The position numbers and the translations under genes were made by a program. Below, one piece after another: positions 25,747 through 35,288 of a DNA stretch of 64,000 nt. Under the pieces are notes generated by a model, which worked only from the letters and a program-made list of their open reading frames with translations, had not been told where the DNA came from and made no database searches. How positions within the stretch are numbered: position 1 is the stretch's first letter; every line of letters begins with the position of its first letter. The stretch is from Jejuia algarum (lineage in GTDB: Bacteria > Bacteroidota > Bacteroidia > Flavobacteriales > Flavobacteriaceae), in NCBI GenBank assembly GCA_947495775.1, contig CANMAQ010000006.1, positions 151,233-215,232 on the forward strand. Reading direction: 5' to 3'.

Positions 25747-25777
25747 AAAAAAAACCCTGAAACAAAATGCTTCAGGG
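25747..25777 (-). terminator. Terminator after the second TonB gene
   Basis: CCCTGAA (25755-25761) pairs with TTCAGGG (25771-25777). On the minus strand a run of eight T (25754-25747) follows. Confidence 0.85.
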
Positions 25778-25805
25778 CTATATATATCTGTATACTATAC
25801 GTTAT

Positions 25806-26525
25806 TTAATCTTGTACTTGGAAGATGATAGGTAAAGAATAAGGTACGGTTACTGCTTTACCACGTTGTTTTCCTGGCTTCATTTGAGGCAACAGATTGA
25901 TAACGCGTTTGGCTTCTTTTTCAAGACCAGGATGCGGTGCTCTAGCACGTACACCTGTTATGTTACCTGTTTTATCTATCTTAAAAATCACATTTATACG
26001 TTGTCTCCCTGATAATCCTAAATCACCAGCTAATTCTGTATTAAACTTTCTGTTTACAAACTTTGCTATTTTTTCAGACATACATTGCTTCTTCTTCGCG
26101 TTGCTTCCTTTCTCACAACCTGGAAATACTGGAACGTTCTCAATAACAGCAAAGGGCACCTCTACATCTTCTTCTACCGCTTCAATTTCTATTTCTTCAA
26201 CTTCCACGATCTCTGTTTCTTGATCTACCTCTGTAGACTCAATAACTGTTTCTTCTACCTCAACCTCATCTTCAACAATCTCGATAACTTCTGGAGCTGC
26301 TGGTGGTGGTGGCGGTGGTGGTGGTGTTTGAATTTGTTGTGTTAAAGGAATTTCTTCTTCTAATTCGTCTTCTAAATCGAGTACATCGACAACGATATCA
26401 GATTTATCATACGTTTTATAATTGATAGCAAAATTTGCTAAGAATAACATTAACGCTAAACCAACTGCAAAGTACAGCGAACTGTTTCTTGAGACATTGG
26501 CTTTTGGATTTTTTTTAAGTTCCAT
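25806..26525 (-). CDS. TonB-family energy transducer (copy 2)
   Basis: 239 residues: a membrane helix (about 15-36), a proline run (QTPPPPPPPPAAPE, about 65-78), a Val/Glu-rich acidic spacer (about 79-128), and a two-Cys TonB C-terminal domain (PVFPGCEKGSN, then KKKQCMSEKIAKFVNRKF). The Pro and Glu spacer should span the periplasm. It is closely related to copy 1 over the last 110 residues but differs fully in the spacer. Each copy has its own terminator, so they need not be expressed together. Confidence 0.92.
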   Translation of the reverse strand: MELKKNPKANVSRNSSLYFAVGLALMLFLANFAINYKTYDKSDIVVDVLDLEDELEEEIPLTQQIQTPPPPPPPPAAPEVIEIVEDEVEVEETVIESTEVDQETEIVEVEEIEIEAVEEDVEVPFAVIENVPVFPGCEKGSNAKKKQCMSEKIAKFVNRKFNTELAGDLGLSGRQRINVIFKIDKTGNITGVRARAPHPGLEKEAKRVINLLPQMKPGKQRGKAVTVPYSLPIIFQVQD

Positions 26526-26585
26526 AAATGTATTGGTTTTTCCAGAGGGCTAAAATAACTACTTATTTGTTAAAAATGCAAGCCT

Positions 26586-26963
26586 TTAGCTGTTTTTAAC
26601 TCGTATTTTCTGTTTCAAAACAATAAGTACTCCTGTTAATAAAGCACCTATACTATTTGCTACAGCATCGTAGACATCTAGAGATCTATAATTTGTTAAA
26701 GTACCTTGTAGAACCTCAATAAGTATACCAAATAATATAGATGATACCACGGCTATTAAAAGGGCCTTATGTTTAGGTGTTTTAAAGTTAAAATAAAACG
26801 CACTAAACCACAAAAAACTTAACACGCCGTAGGCTATAAAGTGAAACCACTTGTCGGCATGATCTATCTTAACCTTTGGCATCTCATTTATACGCCCTAG
26901 ACTTGCTATAGTAAGCAGGGTTGTATACGCAATAGCCAAGACAAAAGACAGCTTCTTAAGCAC
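26586..26963 (-). CDS. VanZ-family membrane protein
   Basis: 125 residues with four membrane helices. The pattern KIDHADKWFHFIAYGVLSFLW between helices 1 and 2 and the later ILIEVLQGTLTNYRSLDVYDAVANS are typical of VanZ-like proteins. Its GTG start overlaps the gcvH stop by 8 bases. VanZ-like proteins are linked to glycopeptide tolerance in Firmicutes; the wider family has no known activity. Confidence 0.87.
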   Translation of the reverse strand: MLKKLSFVLAIAYTTLLTIASLGRINEMPKVKIDHADKWFHFIAYGVLSFLWFSAFYFNFKTPKHKALLIAVVSSILFGILIEVLQGTLTNYRSLDVYDAVANSIGALLTGVLIVLKQKIRVKNS

Positions 26964-27336
26964 TGATTAGGGCTTTATAACCTTCATCTGATAATAGATT
27001 TTCAATCTCAGAAGCGTCTGAATATTTAATCTTAATCATCCATCCTTCCCCATAAGGATCAGAATTCACTAACTCGGGCTCTTCCTCAACACCCTCGTTA
27101 AAAGCTACAATCTCTCCCGATAGCGGCAAAAATAAATCAGATACCGTCTTAACAGCTTCAACACTTCCAAAAATCTCATCGGCTTTTAGCGTTTCATCTA
27201 CAGTTTCAACTTCTACATACACGATATCTCCTAACTCACTTTGCGCAAAATCAGTAATACCCACAACGGCTATATCACCTTCTATTTTTACCCACTCGTG
27301 GTCTTTTGTGTATTTTAATTCTGATGGAATATTCAT
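26956..27336 (-). CDS. gcvH: Glycine cleavage system H protein
   Basis: 126 residues of the lipoyl carrier fold. The lipoate acceptor is Lys63 in GSVEAVKTVSDL, and the opening YTKDHEWVKIEGDIAVVGIT is diagnostic. GcvH carries the aminomethyl group between the P, T and L proteins in the cytoplasm. Here it is separate from gcvP/gcvT and paired with a VanZ-like gene. A strong consensus promoter lies directly upstream. Confidence 0.96.
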   Translation of the reverse strand: MNIPSELKYTKDHEWVKIEGDIAVVGITDFAQSELGDIVYVEVETVDETLKADEIFGSVEAVKTVSDLFLPLSGEIVAFNEGVEEEPELVNSDPYGEGWMIKIKYSDASEIENLLSDEGYKALISA

Positions 27337-27360
27337 AATTCTAATTTTATTTTATTTCCA

Positions 27361-27391
27361 CAAATGTATGTATCCAAAACTAGATATCAAA
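27361..27391 (-). promoter_or_regulatory. Consensus promoter for gcvH
   Basis: On the minus strand: TTTG at 27391-27388, exactly 19 bases, then TACATTTG at 27368-27361. Both elements and the spacing match the Bacteroidetes primary-sigma consensus. The start of transcription would be about 27354, with a leader of about 18 bases. A further -7 match (TAGTTTTG, 27382-27375) lies between the two. Confidence 0.7.
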
Positions 27392-27407
27392 TACTAATTT
27401 ACATCTG

Positions 27408-30400
27408 TTAATTCCCAAAGTTATATCTTAAGGTTAAACCAGACCTAATTGTGGTTTGCGGAAATGCTGTAGATATGGCATAATCTGCAAATGCATAATC
27501 GAAAAAGAAAATCCCCGTTAGGTTTTTACTAAATGCGTAATCTGCCGAATATTTAAGCCCCCAAATGGTTTGTCCTGATGTAATTTGATTGTTCTCTAAA
27601 TCCAAATACCTCACAATAGTTTTATTCTCTCTTACTGAGACGTCTGCTTTCATATTCAAGTCGCTTACAATACGCTTTCTTGGCCCTGCCAACTTAGATT
27701 TTATACGCACATCTTTTATACGATAACCTAAGCCCACGATATACTCATTGCCCTGCACTTCGGTAATTAAATTGTTATCTAAACTTAAAGACAATAAACG
27801 GTCTTTTTTAATTTCGGTAAGCACTTTAAAAGAGTTTTTCATCTCAAATTCTATACGTACTAACGGACTAAACATTTCGGTAAGGTTGATGTTACCAAAT
27901 AGCTGTTCGTTTTTAAAATTACCCGATTGATCTACGGCCTCACTATTTCCTGCCGCATCTGCTGCTATATTGAAATTTGGATTTACAAAATCTAGATTTG
28001 TTTGAAATTGATTCACATTGTAACTTGAACGGTAGCCATGTGTTAAAGAAAAACGTCTAAATCGTTTCTTAAACCATTTAAATTTCATAAAACCTGTATA
28101 CTTTACATCCCAATTAGGAATAGGTACATCTCTAAATGCCCCTAGCTTCACACTGTTTGGATCTGTGCCGCTATAGGCCGCTAAGAAAGCGGGCAATAAT
28201 ACGGCTTGATTATTTTTACCAAACCCTTTAGGGAAGCCATCGGCGTCTACATCGTTTACGTCTACACCTCGTTCTGCTGCCAATCGTCTTGCAATAGCCA
28301 AACGGTTTGCTCTAAAATCATTAAATGCCTCTGAATTGGTGTCATCACTTTGACTGAATGCTGTTTTAATAAGCACTGTAGAAATACTGAAGTTTCCAAA
28401 GGTATTAGGTGTTAATGACGTATATTCTAAAGTTACAGGATCTATTATAAAATTCTCTGAAAAATTTTCGAGAGACGTTTTATTCCCACTCAAATCAATT
28501 TTTAAATCTTTCACAGGTTCCAAACTCGCAGAAATATCGAGCTGCTCACTATGGTTTTGAGAAAATTGCTCATTAAATTGATCGAATGTCGTTAACCAAC
28601 CTCTTCGAGCAGCTTCAAACCTTATATTATCATTCTGGCTTCCAAAAACAAAACCAGTCGATGGTTTTAAAGTGCCTAAAAACCCTGGTGTTCTGGTATA
28701 CCCTGGTAAAAACGTACCGTTATTTTCAGAGTAATTAACTTGAACGCGTTTCACACTCGTTAAAAGCCCTACGCCTGCATTATACAATTTAATCGCAGAT
28801 TTACTTTTCTTCTTTTTAGGCTTTTTCTTTTTATCATCAGCTTTTGCTGCTGCTCCAGGTGTGGCTGCTGTCCTCGTTCGCGTCCTTACTGTGCGCACAG
28901 GTTTCTTTTTCAAACCTATGTACTTGTAAAAACGTCTCATATCTAAACTTGTGTTTAAATTATGGGTATTAGAGTTTTGTACCGTATGTATGTCTCCATC
29001 AAAGCCTTCGATCTGTCCAAATATATCTGACCCCTTTTGCCATTGAAAATCCCCATTGTATTGATAGGTCGCATCTATAAAATTTAAGGTAGGTATTTTA
29101 TTAAACGGTAATTGATACGTTAAGCCCAAACTCTGCGATTGTCTATTTGGGTCTCCCAGGTCTAATAACCCGTCCCATACATCTAAAGAAGGGTCTTGTA
29201 TGCCTTCTTCAAAATCATCATTTATAAAATAATTTCTAACAATTTTATTACTTGCGGCCGTAAAATTCAACTGCAGGGCCTTCGTTAAATTGTAATTGAT
29301 TGTATATTGAAAGTCTGACGTATAGTTTCTTCTAAACAACTCTTCAATCCCAATATTACCGGCTGCTAAATCGACTTCTCTAAATTTCTGACGGTTAAAT
29401 TGCCTATTAATATCCCCATTTACAGCAATACTGGTTGGCAAAAGATTAAAATTAAAATCTTTAATAAGCTTCCAATATTTACCTGTGAACAAAGAATCAT
29501 TATTCTTAAAAGGTTCTACCGTTATTGGGTTAAAATTAAACGCATAATTAGCCCCGGTTCTTATGGTTTCATCTAAAGAGTTTTCAATTTCAAAATCGCG
29601 GTGGTCTACTTTGTTATACGAATAATTCAACGTTAGGTTTTCTACATCATAAAAACGTGGTGTTTTCTCTGTAGTTCTGTTTTTACGCACACCTATAAAG
29701 TTAATACTCTGGCGTCTTGTATAATCTTCGGATTGTTCTCGTACGCGATCCTTACCTTCTTGGGTCTCTTCTGCATCAATACGATCCTCTAACTCTAAAT
29801 CTTCGAATTGTTGGTCGTATCTAGGTGTGATTAACTCTTCGCTTTGTGCGTAATTAAAAGGGATTTGCAGCCCCCATTTCTTAGGCAATAATTGGCCTAC
29901 GTTTACATTAGTCACCACATCGTATTGCTGCACATCTTCTAAAGCACGTTGGCTAGGCCCTTGCTCTAGTGTTCCAAACCCAGAAGTACTTTGACGTCCT
30001 GTGGCACTAATATTTGCGAAATCTGCTAAATTGGTATCTACACTCAATACAGCTGCCCAACCGCCTTCATTATCTAAATCGGATAAACGCAGTTCATTAA
30101 ACCAAACTTGCGTACAGGCACTACCTGTTGTTGCATTTTTAACCCCCACCATTAACGTTCTCACGTTACCAAAGTTGGGATTTCCCTTTATGGCAACACG
30201 ATGTTGTCCAGAGACATAACCCGTAAATTCATTTTGTGCCAACGCAATGTCGCCATCAATGACATCATAAAACACAGCGTTTTCCGTATTTGAGCTGCTA
30301 CTTGACAAACTCTCTGCTTTTACCTTAGCTAATATTTCTATAGGCAAATTTATTTCATTCGCCGCTGGCCATAATGCTTCTGGCGTAAGACGGTTTGTTG

Positions 30401-33400
30401 GTGATTTCTCTAACGGAATTTCAATTTGATAATAGTTATCATTCAAATCATTACCAATACGTATAAAACCGACTAGAGGCGCACCATTGGTATCTAAAAA
30501 GCCATTACCCTCATCTTGAGCGTGCATAAACATTCTTAAACGTTTATACTGACGCATATCAAGATTAATATTTTTAAATGCCGCTCTTGAATCTTGACGG
30601 TCTAAATCACATACATTTAAAACTAAAGATTGTTCATTTTGATTGATAACAGTATTGTTATTAAACAGCTGCTCTTCTTGGATTCCAGGAGGACTCACGT
30701 AAGACCCACTGTTATCTATGGTTCCAATAATACCAACAGAAAACTCTGTGCCGTCTGTATCTGGGTCGTCTCCATCATTCTCTAAAGACATATTGAAACG
30801 TCTCCAATCACTACGTACTAAATCTAAAGTTCCGAAACGAAATACCGTTGGTCTTGTAAAATTTTCCAAATACATTCTCACAAATCGCGCTGAACGTAAA
30901 TCTGTAATTCCACCTATCGCTTCTCTATCTGCACTTGCTACAGGAATGCGAAATAAATACCATCTTGGGTTTTGAACTTGAGCACTTGCAGCATTAGAAG
31001 TTACAATTCCATTTTGAAGTGTACGTGGTTCATTATTTCTAAAATCGACAATTAGAGGATTTGTCTCTACATTGAGGTCTTGTGGCGTGATATCAATTTC
31101 ATACTGAAAATAACTATCAATAGTATTCATGGTATTATCACGATTGATATCCTCGGCATCTGGTTGCGGATTTGCTGCACGTTGTGTATCGCTAAATGTA
31201 TCTGGCGTATTCCCTTCTACCCCATTAAATCGTCTATAGCGTTCAAAAATATCACCTTCAGCATCCAAAAAGTACCGGTAATTATCATTTGCTGGATCCT
31301 CTAAATTTGCAAACGTATCCGATAGACGTCGCTCTTCTTCATCATCATAGCCATCGTAACCTACATCTTGATTCGTTCGTTCCTCTCCTTCTGAATCAAA
31401 GGCATAGATTAACGACTGGTTAAGCGGTATTACCGTTCCCCATTCTGTAGGCTGTAATAAACTGATATCGCCATCGGGTGGCAATCCATTTTCATATTGT
31501 TTTCTACCGTCTTTAAGCACATCTTCAGAAATATTACCTAAATTAAATACCAGTTTTCCTCCTTGGTTTACAGCATCTTCTTGAAAAGGATCTTGTAACC
31601 AGAACTCTATAAATTCTACATTAGATTGCTCTAAATCGGTAGAGGTTAATTGTCGTGTAATACCAGCCCACCTTTGATTAGGGGTTGTTGTATCATCATT
31701 AGGATCGAAATTATAAGGTCCTCTTTCGTCAGGGTAATACGCTAAATCTAAGGTATTCAATACTGTGTTTTGTCCTGCTACGATCCCCTGTCGTGGAAAT
31801 AATTCATTAATAAACACACGACTGGTGTACAAACTTGATAAATCTTCGTCTGTAATGCCATTTGGTCGTCTATTACTGTAAAAGATAGGGTCTATGGTAT
31901 ACCAGTTTAGCATGGCTCTACCATAACCGTTTTGTATGCCTTGTTGATCATCACCAGGAGAATTCTCTAAACCTATAGGCCTACTGGATAAGAACCACGC
32001 TAATTGCGATGATAAATCTATCGCGTTTTGGGCACCTTCAAAATCGTCTATATAAGATGTTGCTTCCCCATTTAAATCTGTCCCGTTTGGTGCGCCCGGT
32101 GCAAGATGTGCAAACTCTCCTCGTAATGATATATTAGAAGGGACATCGGTATCTATATTGGGTAGTTTATTTACCAATCGTGTTAAAAAGGGAACTTCAG
32201 AAGAAAAATTTCCATTAAACCCAATAATGGTATTGTTAGTGGGTTCTGTTCCAAAATTGGCTTTTTGCGTGATGGGGCGCTCATTAAGATTTAAGAGCGT
32301 TCCTCCAATTACAAAATTATCATTAAACTTATGTTCTACATTAAATCCTGTAAAACGTCGTGTTTGCTGACCAAATACGGCATTATTCTCAGTAGAAACT
32401 TGAATTGGGGTATTAGAGGCTTTTAAAGCCTCATCTAAAATTTGCACACGTCCCAATTGGTAATTTACGGTATAATCTACACCTTCTACTAAAACACGCC
32501 CTCCAGCTGTTACTCTTACAGATCCTCTTGGCACATTAAAGCCTCCAATAGGAATACCACTATCGCCTCCACTAGATTTATAACGTCCTTTTAATTTAAA
32601 TTTATTTTTATCTGCTTGCTCTAAAGCTGCAATCTTTGTGCTGCTATACAATACATCATATACATATTTGGCTTGATCTGGGTTATATGTAGTAGGCTGC
32701 TCATAATCTCCATCTCCTAAGAGGTCAAATAGATATTCTCCAAAAGGTTCTGCGCTTGTAAAAATGATTTTTCCATTTTGAGGAATTACAGTGACTCCTG
32801 GTACAAAATCGAAAAACCCATCACCTTGGCGTTGGGGATCGCCATTAAAGTTCAAACGGTCTAAATTAAATAGGCGAATAAGCGGTATACTTTCTATACG
32901 GTCTCTATCTGGGGTTCTATTGCCATCGTTATTGCTCACCATTCTTCGGTTTACATCGAAAACAAAACCTTCATTAGGATCTACTGGTGTGATATAATTT
33001 AGAGGAGACCCTTCTTCGTAAAAAATATTTAATGTGAAGTCATCTTGTCCTAAATTAAAAGCTCCTGTATCGTAAACGTTTTTCATCATCAAGTCCCAAA
33101 TTGGTTGATTAACGTTTGTGATGCTACTTTTTAACATTTTTAGAACTAATGCATTGTTAGAGACCTGTGTTACTTGCCCTTGCCCATTGGTAGACACGGC
33201 ATTAGGGTCTACACCATCATTGGCAAATTCCCCCACCTGGAACACCTGTCCTCCTAAGGTGTATTGGTAAGCTACTGCTAAAACCTCATCGGCATTAAGC
33301 CTTTGGTTTAAAGAAATGTACCCTAATTCTGAATTTAAGGTATATTCTTGACCATCTTGTAATTTGCGTGCATTTTCCAACCTTCCAAAATCGGAACCTT

Positions 33401-34649
33401 CACTCACATTTAAGCCTCCAAAACCACTTTGCGCTGTTGCAATATCGCGTATCGCTGTATTTAAAAGAGACCCAGAACCTATAGCAGTAGGATCGAAACC
33501 ATTGTTGCTATTATCTGGAAAAACTCTTGTTTCTCTTATAAAATTTGCGGGTAAAGGATTGATAAATATATTTTCAGGCACAGACTCTCCTAAATCCTGT
33601 AATGCTACAACATTTCTAACATCTTCTGTTCTGTTACTTCTATTTGTAATATAAACTTCTAATCGGGTAATTTGCAACCCTCTATTATTGATAAAAGGGT
33701 AATTCCTTAAGGATTCATCGTAGGTATCTCTAAAGTATTGTGCTAAGAAGAAGTGTCTATTCTCATCATAATCTCTTATAAAAAAATCGAACTCTTCTAC
33801 AGTACCTCCGCCTTGGGCGACTACAGTATTGCCTTGAGACTGCTGTTCGGCAAACACTCCTGTTATGGTTGTTCTTCCAAATTGCAATTGTGCTTTTACA
33901 CCAAATAAACTTTGTGCACCTGTAATTAAAGAACTGTTTAAGGGCATATTAACATTACCAACTTCAATTTTTCTTATAATATCATCTTCTGTTGGGGTGT
34001 ACTCTAATTTTATAACCTGTTGAAAATCGAATGTTGCTTGGGTATCATAATTTGCATTTACTTGCAAACGTGTTCCCACTTTACCTAATAAACTTAAACT
34101 GATACGCTGATCGAAATCGAATGTAAAGTTACTTCTGTTTCTTGGAGAAAAAGAGGGATTATCTTGCCTTGAAAACAAGACGCCTAAATCCATCTCTACA
34201 GAACCTTGAGGAATTACTTCTATTGTATTCCCTCCAAAAATAGTTTCAAAAAAGTTAGAGTTAACATAAAACTCTGGCAATAAGTTTTTGCGTTCTTCTT
34301 CAGCGCCTTCTTTTTTACCATCAAACGCATCAATCTTATCTTTGTAATAGTTTTTTAAATTTTCTTTAGCTATTAACGTTTTATACTCTTCTGGTGTTAA
34401 TATAATAGGGTAATTGATATTGAATTTCCCTACTTTTTCTGTATACACATAGCGATCTGTAATGGGATCGTAGGTATACGCAGACTGTATGCTATTAGGT
34501 TTTGCAGTTTTAATTTTGCCTAAGCTAAACCCTGTTTTTATTGAATCTTGAACTGGTTGCTGAGACCAAGCAGTTATTGTCAACAAGAATGTAATAATTA
34601 GGGTAAAATAGGTATGAATCGATCTGTAACAGCTATTCTTAGTAATCAA
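27408..34649 (-). CDS. sprA: SprA, T9SS outer-membrane translocon
   Basis: 2,413 residues, the size range of SprA, with a signal peptide (about 1-29). Very large single-chain beta-barrel architecture, strand-rich throughout and ending in YALTLRYNFGN-type aromatic strands (RSGLTLRYNFGN). SprA forms the outer-membrane channel through which T9SS cargo leaves, and is needed for gliding. A Lys/Arg-rich low-complexity insert (about 1905-1945) interrupts the later part. The start is a TTG at 34649: the frame is closed three codons earlier by the ruvA stop, and no ATG occurs before or within the signal peptide. It follows ruvA by 6 bases. Confidence 0.95.
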   Translation of the reverse strand: MITKNSCYRSIHTYFTLIITFLLTITAWSQQPVQDSIKTGFSLGKIKTAKPNSIQSAYTYDPITDRYVYTEKVGKFNINYPIILTPEEYKTLIAKENLKNYYKDKIDAFDGKKEGAEEERKNLLPEFYVNSNFFETIFGGNTIEVIPQGSVEMDLGVLFSRQDNPSFSPRNRSNFTFDFDQRISLSLLGKVGTRLQVNANYDTQATFDFQQVIKLEYTPTEDDIIRKIEVGNVNMPLNSSLITGAQSLFGVKAQLQFGRTTITGVFAEQQSQGNTVVAQGGGTVEEFDFFIRDYDENRHFFLAQYFRDTYDESLRNYPFINNRGLQITRLEVYITNRSNRTEDVRNVVALQDLGESVPENIFINPLPANFIRETRVFPDNSNNGFDPTAIGSGSLLNTAIRDIATAQSGFGGLNVSEGSDFGRLENARKLQDGQEYTLNSELGYISLNQRLNADEVLAVAYQYTLGGQVFQVGEFANDGVDPNAVSTNGQGQVTQVSNNALVLKMLKSSITNVNQPIWDLMMKNVYDTGAFNLGQDDFTLNIFYEEGSPLNYITPVDPNEGFVFDVNRRMVSNNDGNRTPDRDRIESIPLIRLFNLDRLNFNGDPQRQGDGFFDFVPGVTVIPQNGKIIFTSAEPFGEYLFDLLGDGDYEQPTTYNPDQAKYVYDVLYSSTKIAALEQADKNKFKLKGRYKSSGGDSGIPIGGFNVPRGSVRVTAGGRVLVEGVDYTVNYQLGRVQILDEALKASNTPIQVSTENNAVFGQQTRRFTGFNVEHKFNDNFVIGGTLLNLNERPITQKANFGTEPTNNTIIGFNGNFSSEVPFLTRLVNKLPNIDTDVPSNISLRGEFAHLAPGAPNGTDLNGEATSYIDDFEGAQNAIDLSSQLAWFLSSRPIGLENSPGDDQQGIQNGYGRAMLNWYTIDPIFYSNRRPNGITDEDLSSLYTSRVFINELFPRQGIVAGQNTVLNTLDLAYYPDERGPYNFDPNDDTTTPNQRWAGITRQLTSTDLEQSNVEFIEFWLQDPFQEDAVNQGGKLVFNLGNISEDVLKDGRKQYENGLPPDGDISLLQPTEWGTVIPLNQSLIYAFDSEGEERTNQDVGYDGYDDEEERRLSDTFANLEDPANDNYRYFLDAEGDIFERYRRFNGVEGNTPDTFSDTQRAANPQPDAEDINRDNTMNTIDSYFQYEIDITPQDLNVETNPLIVDFRNNEPRTLQNGIVTSNAASAQVQNPRWYLFRIPVASADREAIGGITDLRSARFVRMYLENFTRPTVFRFGTLDLVRSDWRRFNMSLENDGDDPDTDGTEFSVGIIGTIDNSGSYVSPPGIQEEQLFNNNTVINQNEQSLVLNVCDLDRQDSRAAFKNINLDMRQYKRLRMFMHAQDEGNGFLDTNGAPLVGFIRIGNDLNDNYYQIEIPLEKSPTNRLTPEALWPAANEINLPIEILAKVKAESLSSSSSNTENAVFYDVIDGDIALAQNEFTGYVSGQHRVAIKGNPNFGNVRTLMVGVKNATTGSACTQVWFNELRLSDLDNEGGWAAVLSVDTNLADFANISATGRQSTSGFGTLEQGPSQRALEDVQQYDVVTNVNVGQLLPKKWGLQIPFNYAQSEELITPRYDQQFEDLELEDRIDAEETQEGKDRVREQSEDYTRRQSINFIGVRKNRTTEKTPRFYDVENLTLNYSYNKVDHRDFEIENSLDETIRTGANYAFNFNPITVEPFKNNDSLFTGKYWKLIKDFNFNLLPTSIAVNGDINRQFNRQKFREVDLAAGNIGIEELFRRNYTSDFQYTINYNLTKALQLNFTAASNKIVRNYFINDDFEEGIQDPSLDVWDGLLDLGDPNRQSQSLGLTYQLPFNKIPTLNFIDATYQYNGDFQWQKGSDIFGQIEGFDGDIHTVQNSNTHNLNTSLDMRRFYKYIGLKKKPVRTVRTRTRTAATPGAAAKADDKKKKPKKKKSKSAIKLYNAGVGLLTSVKRVQVNYSENNGTFLPGYTRTPGFLGTLKPSTGFVFGSQNDNIRFEAARRGWLTTFDQFNEQFSQNHSEQLDISASLEPVKDLKIDLSGNKTSLENFSENFIIDPVTLEYTSLTPNTFGNFSISTVLIKTAFSQSDDTNSEAFNDFRANRLAIARRLAAERGVDVNDVDADGFPKGFGKNNQAVLLPAFLAAYSGTDPNSVKLGAFRDVPIPNWDVKYTGFMKFKWFKKRFRRFSLTHGYRSSYNVNQFQTNLDFVNPNFNIAADAAGNSEAVDQSGNFKNEQLFGNINLTEMFSPLVRIEFEMKNSFKVLTEIKKDRLLSLSLDNNLITEVQGNEYIVGLGYRIKDVRIKSKLAGPRKRIVSDLNMKADVSVRENKTIVRYLDLENNQITSGQTIWGLKYSADYAFSKNLTGIFFFDYAFADYAISTAFPQTTIRSGLTLRYNFGN

Positions 34650-34655
34650 AATATG

Positions 34656-35237
34656 TTATAAATTTTTTAAAGCTTGTTTAATGATAGTTTCCACGGTAGC
34701 ATCTTGTTGAGCTGCAATGACCTTATCAACGACACGTTCTGCTTGCTTTTTAGCAAAACCAAGAACTTCTAGAGCTGATAACGCTTCATTCTTGTTCGTA
34801 TTGTCTTTAGCGATAGAAACTTCGTCTATATCATAAATCTTCAATATTTTATCTTTTAGATCAATGATAACGCGTTGCGCTGTTTTTGCGCCAATACCTT
34901 TAATGGATTGTATTAAAGCTACATCTCCAGAAGCAATACCTTCACGGACTTGCTTTGGTGATAAAGAAGATAACATGGTTCGCGCGATACTCGCTCCTAT
35001 ACCGCTCACAGAAATTAACAACCTAAATATTTCACGTTCTGCCAAAGATAAAAACCCAAAAAGCGTATGCGCATCTTCTTTAATTTGAAGATGCGTATAT
35101 AGCTTTAATTGTTCTTTATCAGGTATTTGAGAATAGGTATGTAACGATATGTGTAATAAATAACCAATGCCGTTACAATCTATAACGACATCGGTTGGAT
35201 TCTTTTCAATAAGCCTCCCTTGTATATGTGTAATCAT
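34656..35237 (-). CDS. ruvA: Holliday junction helicase subunit RuvA
   Basis: 193 residues: an OB-fold domain (about 1-62, with MITHIQGRLIEKNPTDVVID at the start), two helix-hairpin-helix motifs (about 70-140, GIGASIARTMLS and KGIGAKTAQRVI), and the C-terminal RuvB-binding domain (about 148-193). It binds four-way junctions and recruits RuvB, encoded at 40001-41023. Its own -7 box lies 21 bases upstream of the start. It directly precedes sprA, an arrangement of unrelated functions. Confidence 0.96.
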   Translation of the reverse strand: MITHIQGRLIEKNPTDVVIDCNGIGYLLHISLHTYSQIPDKEQLKLYTHLQIKEDAHTLFGFLSLAEREIFRLLISVSGIGASIARTMLSSLSPKQVREGIASGDVALIQSIKGIGAKTAQRVIIDLKDKILKIYDIDEVSIAKDNTNKNEALSALEVLGFAKKQAERVVDKVIAAQQDATVETIIKQALKNL

Positions 35238-35257
35238 TTAAGTCCCTCTTAGCCTGC

Positions 35258-35265
35258 CAAATGTA
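35258..35265 (-). promoter_or_regulatory. Candidate -7 box (TACATTTG) for ruvA-sprA
   Basis: TACATTTG on the minus strand, 20 bases before the ruvA ATG, in the 51-base spacer after the malic enzyme. It is identical to the gcvH -7 box. No upstream TTTG is seen at the right distance. Confidence 0.45.
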
Positions 35266-35288
35266 ATAAATTTATTTACGTTTTAGGC

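Noticed and set aside
26586..26963. Vancomycin or teicoplanin resistance from the VanZ-like protein
   Set aside because: The VanZ-like family is broad and there are no van genes nearby; resistance is not supported.
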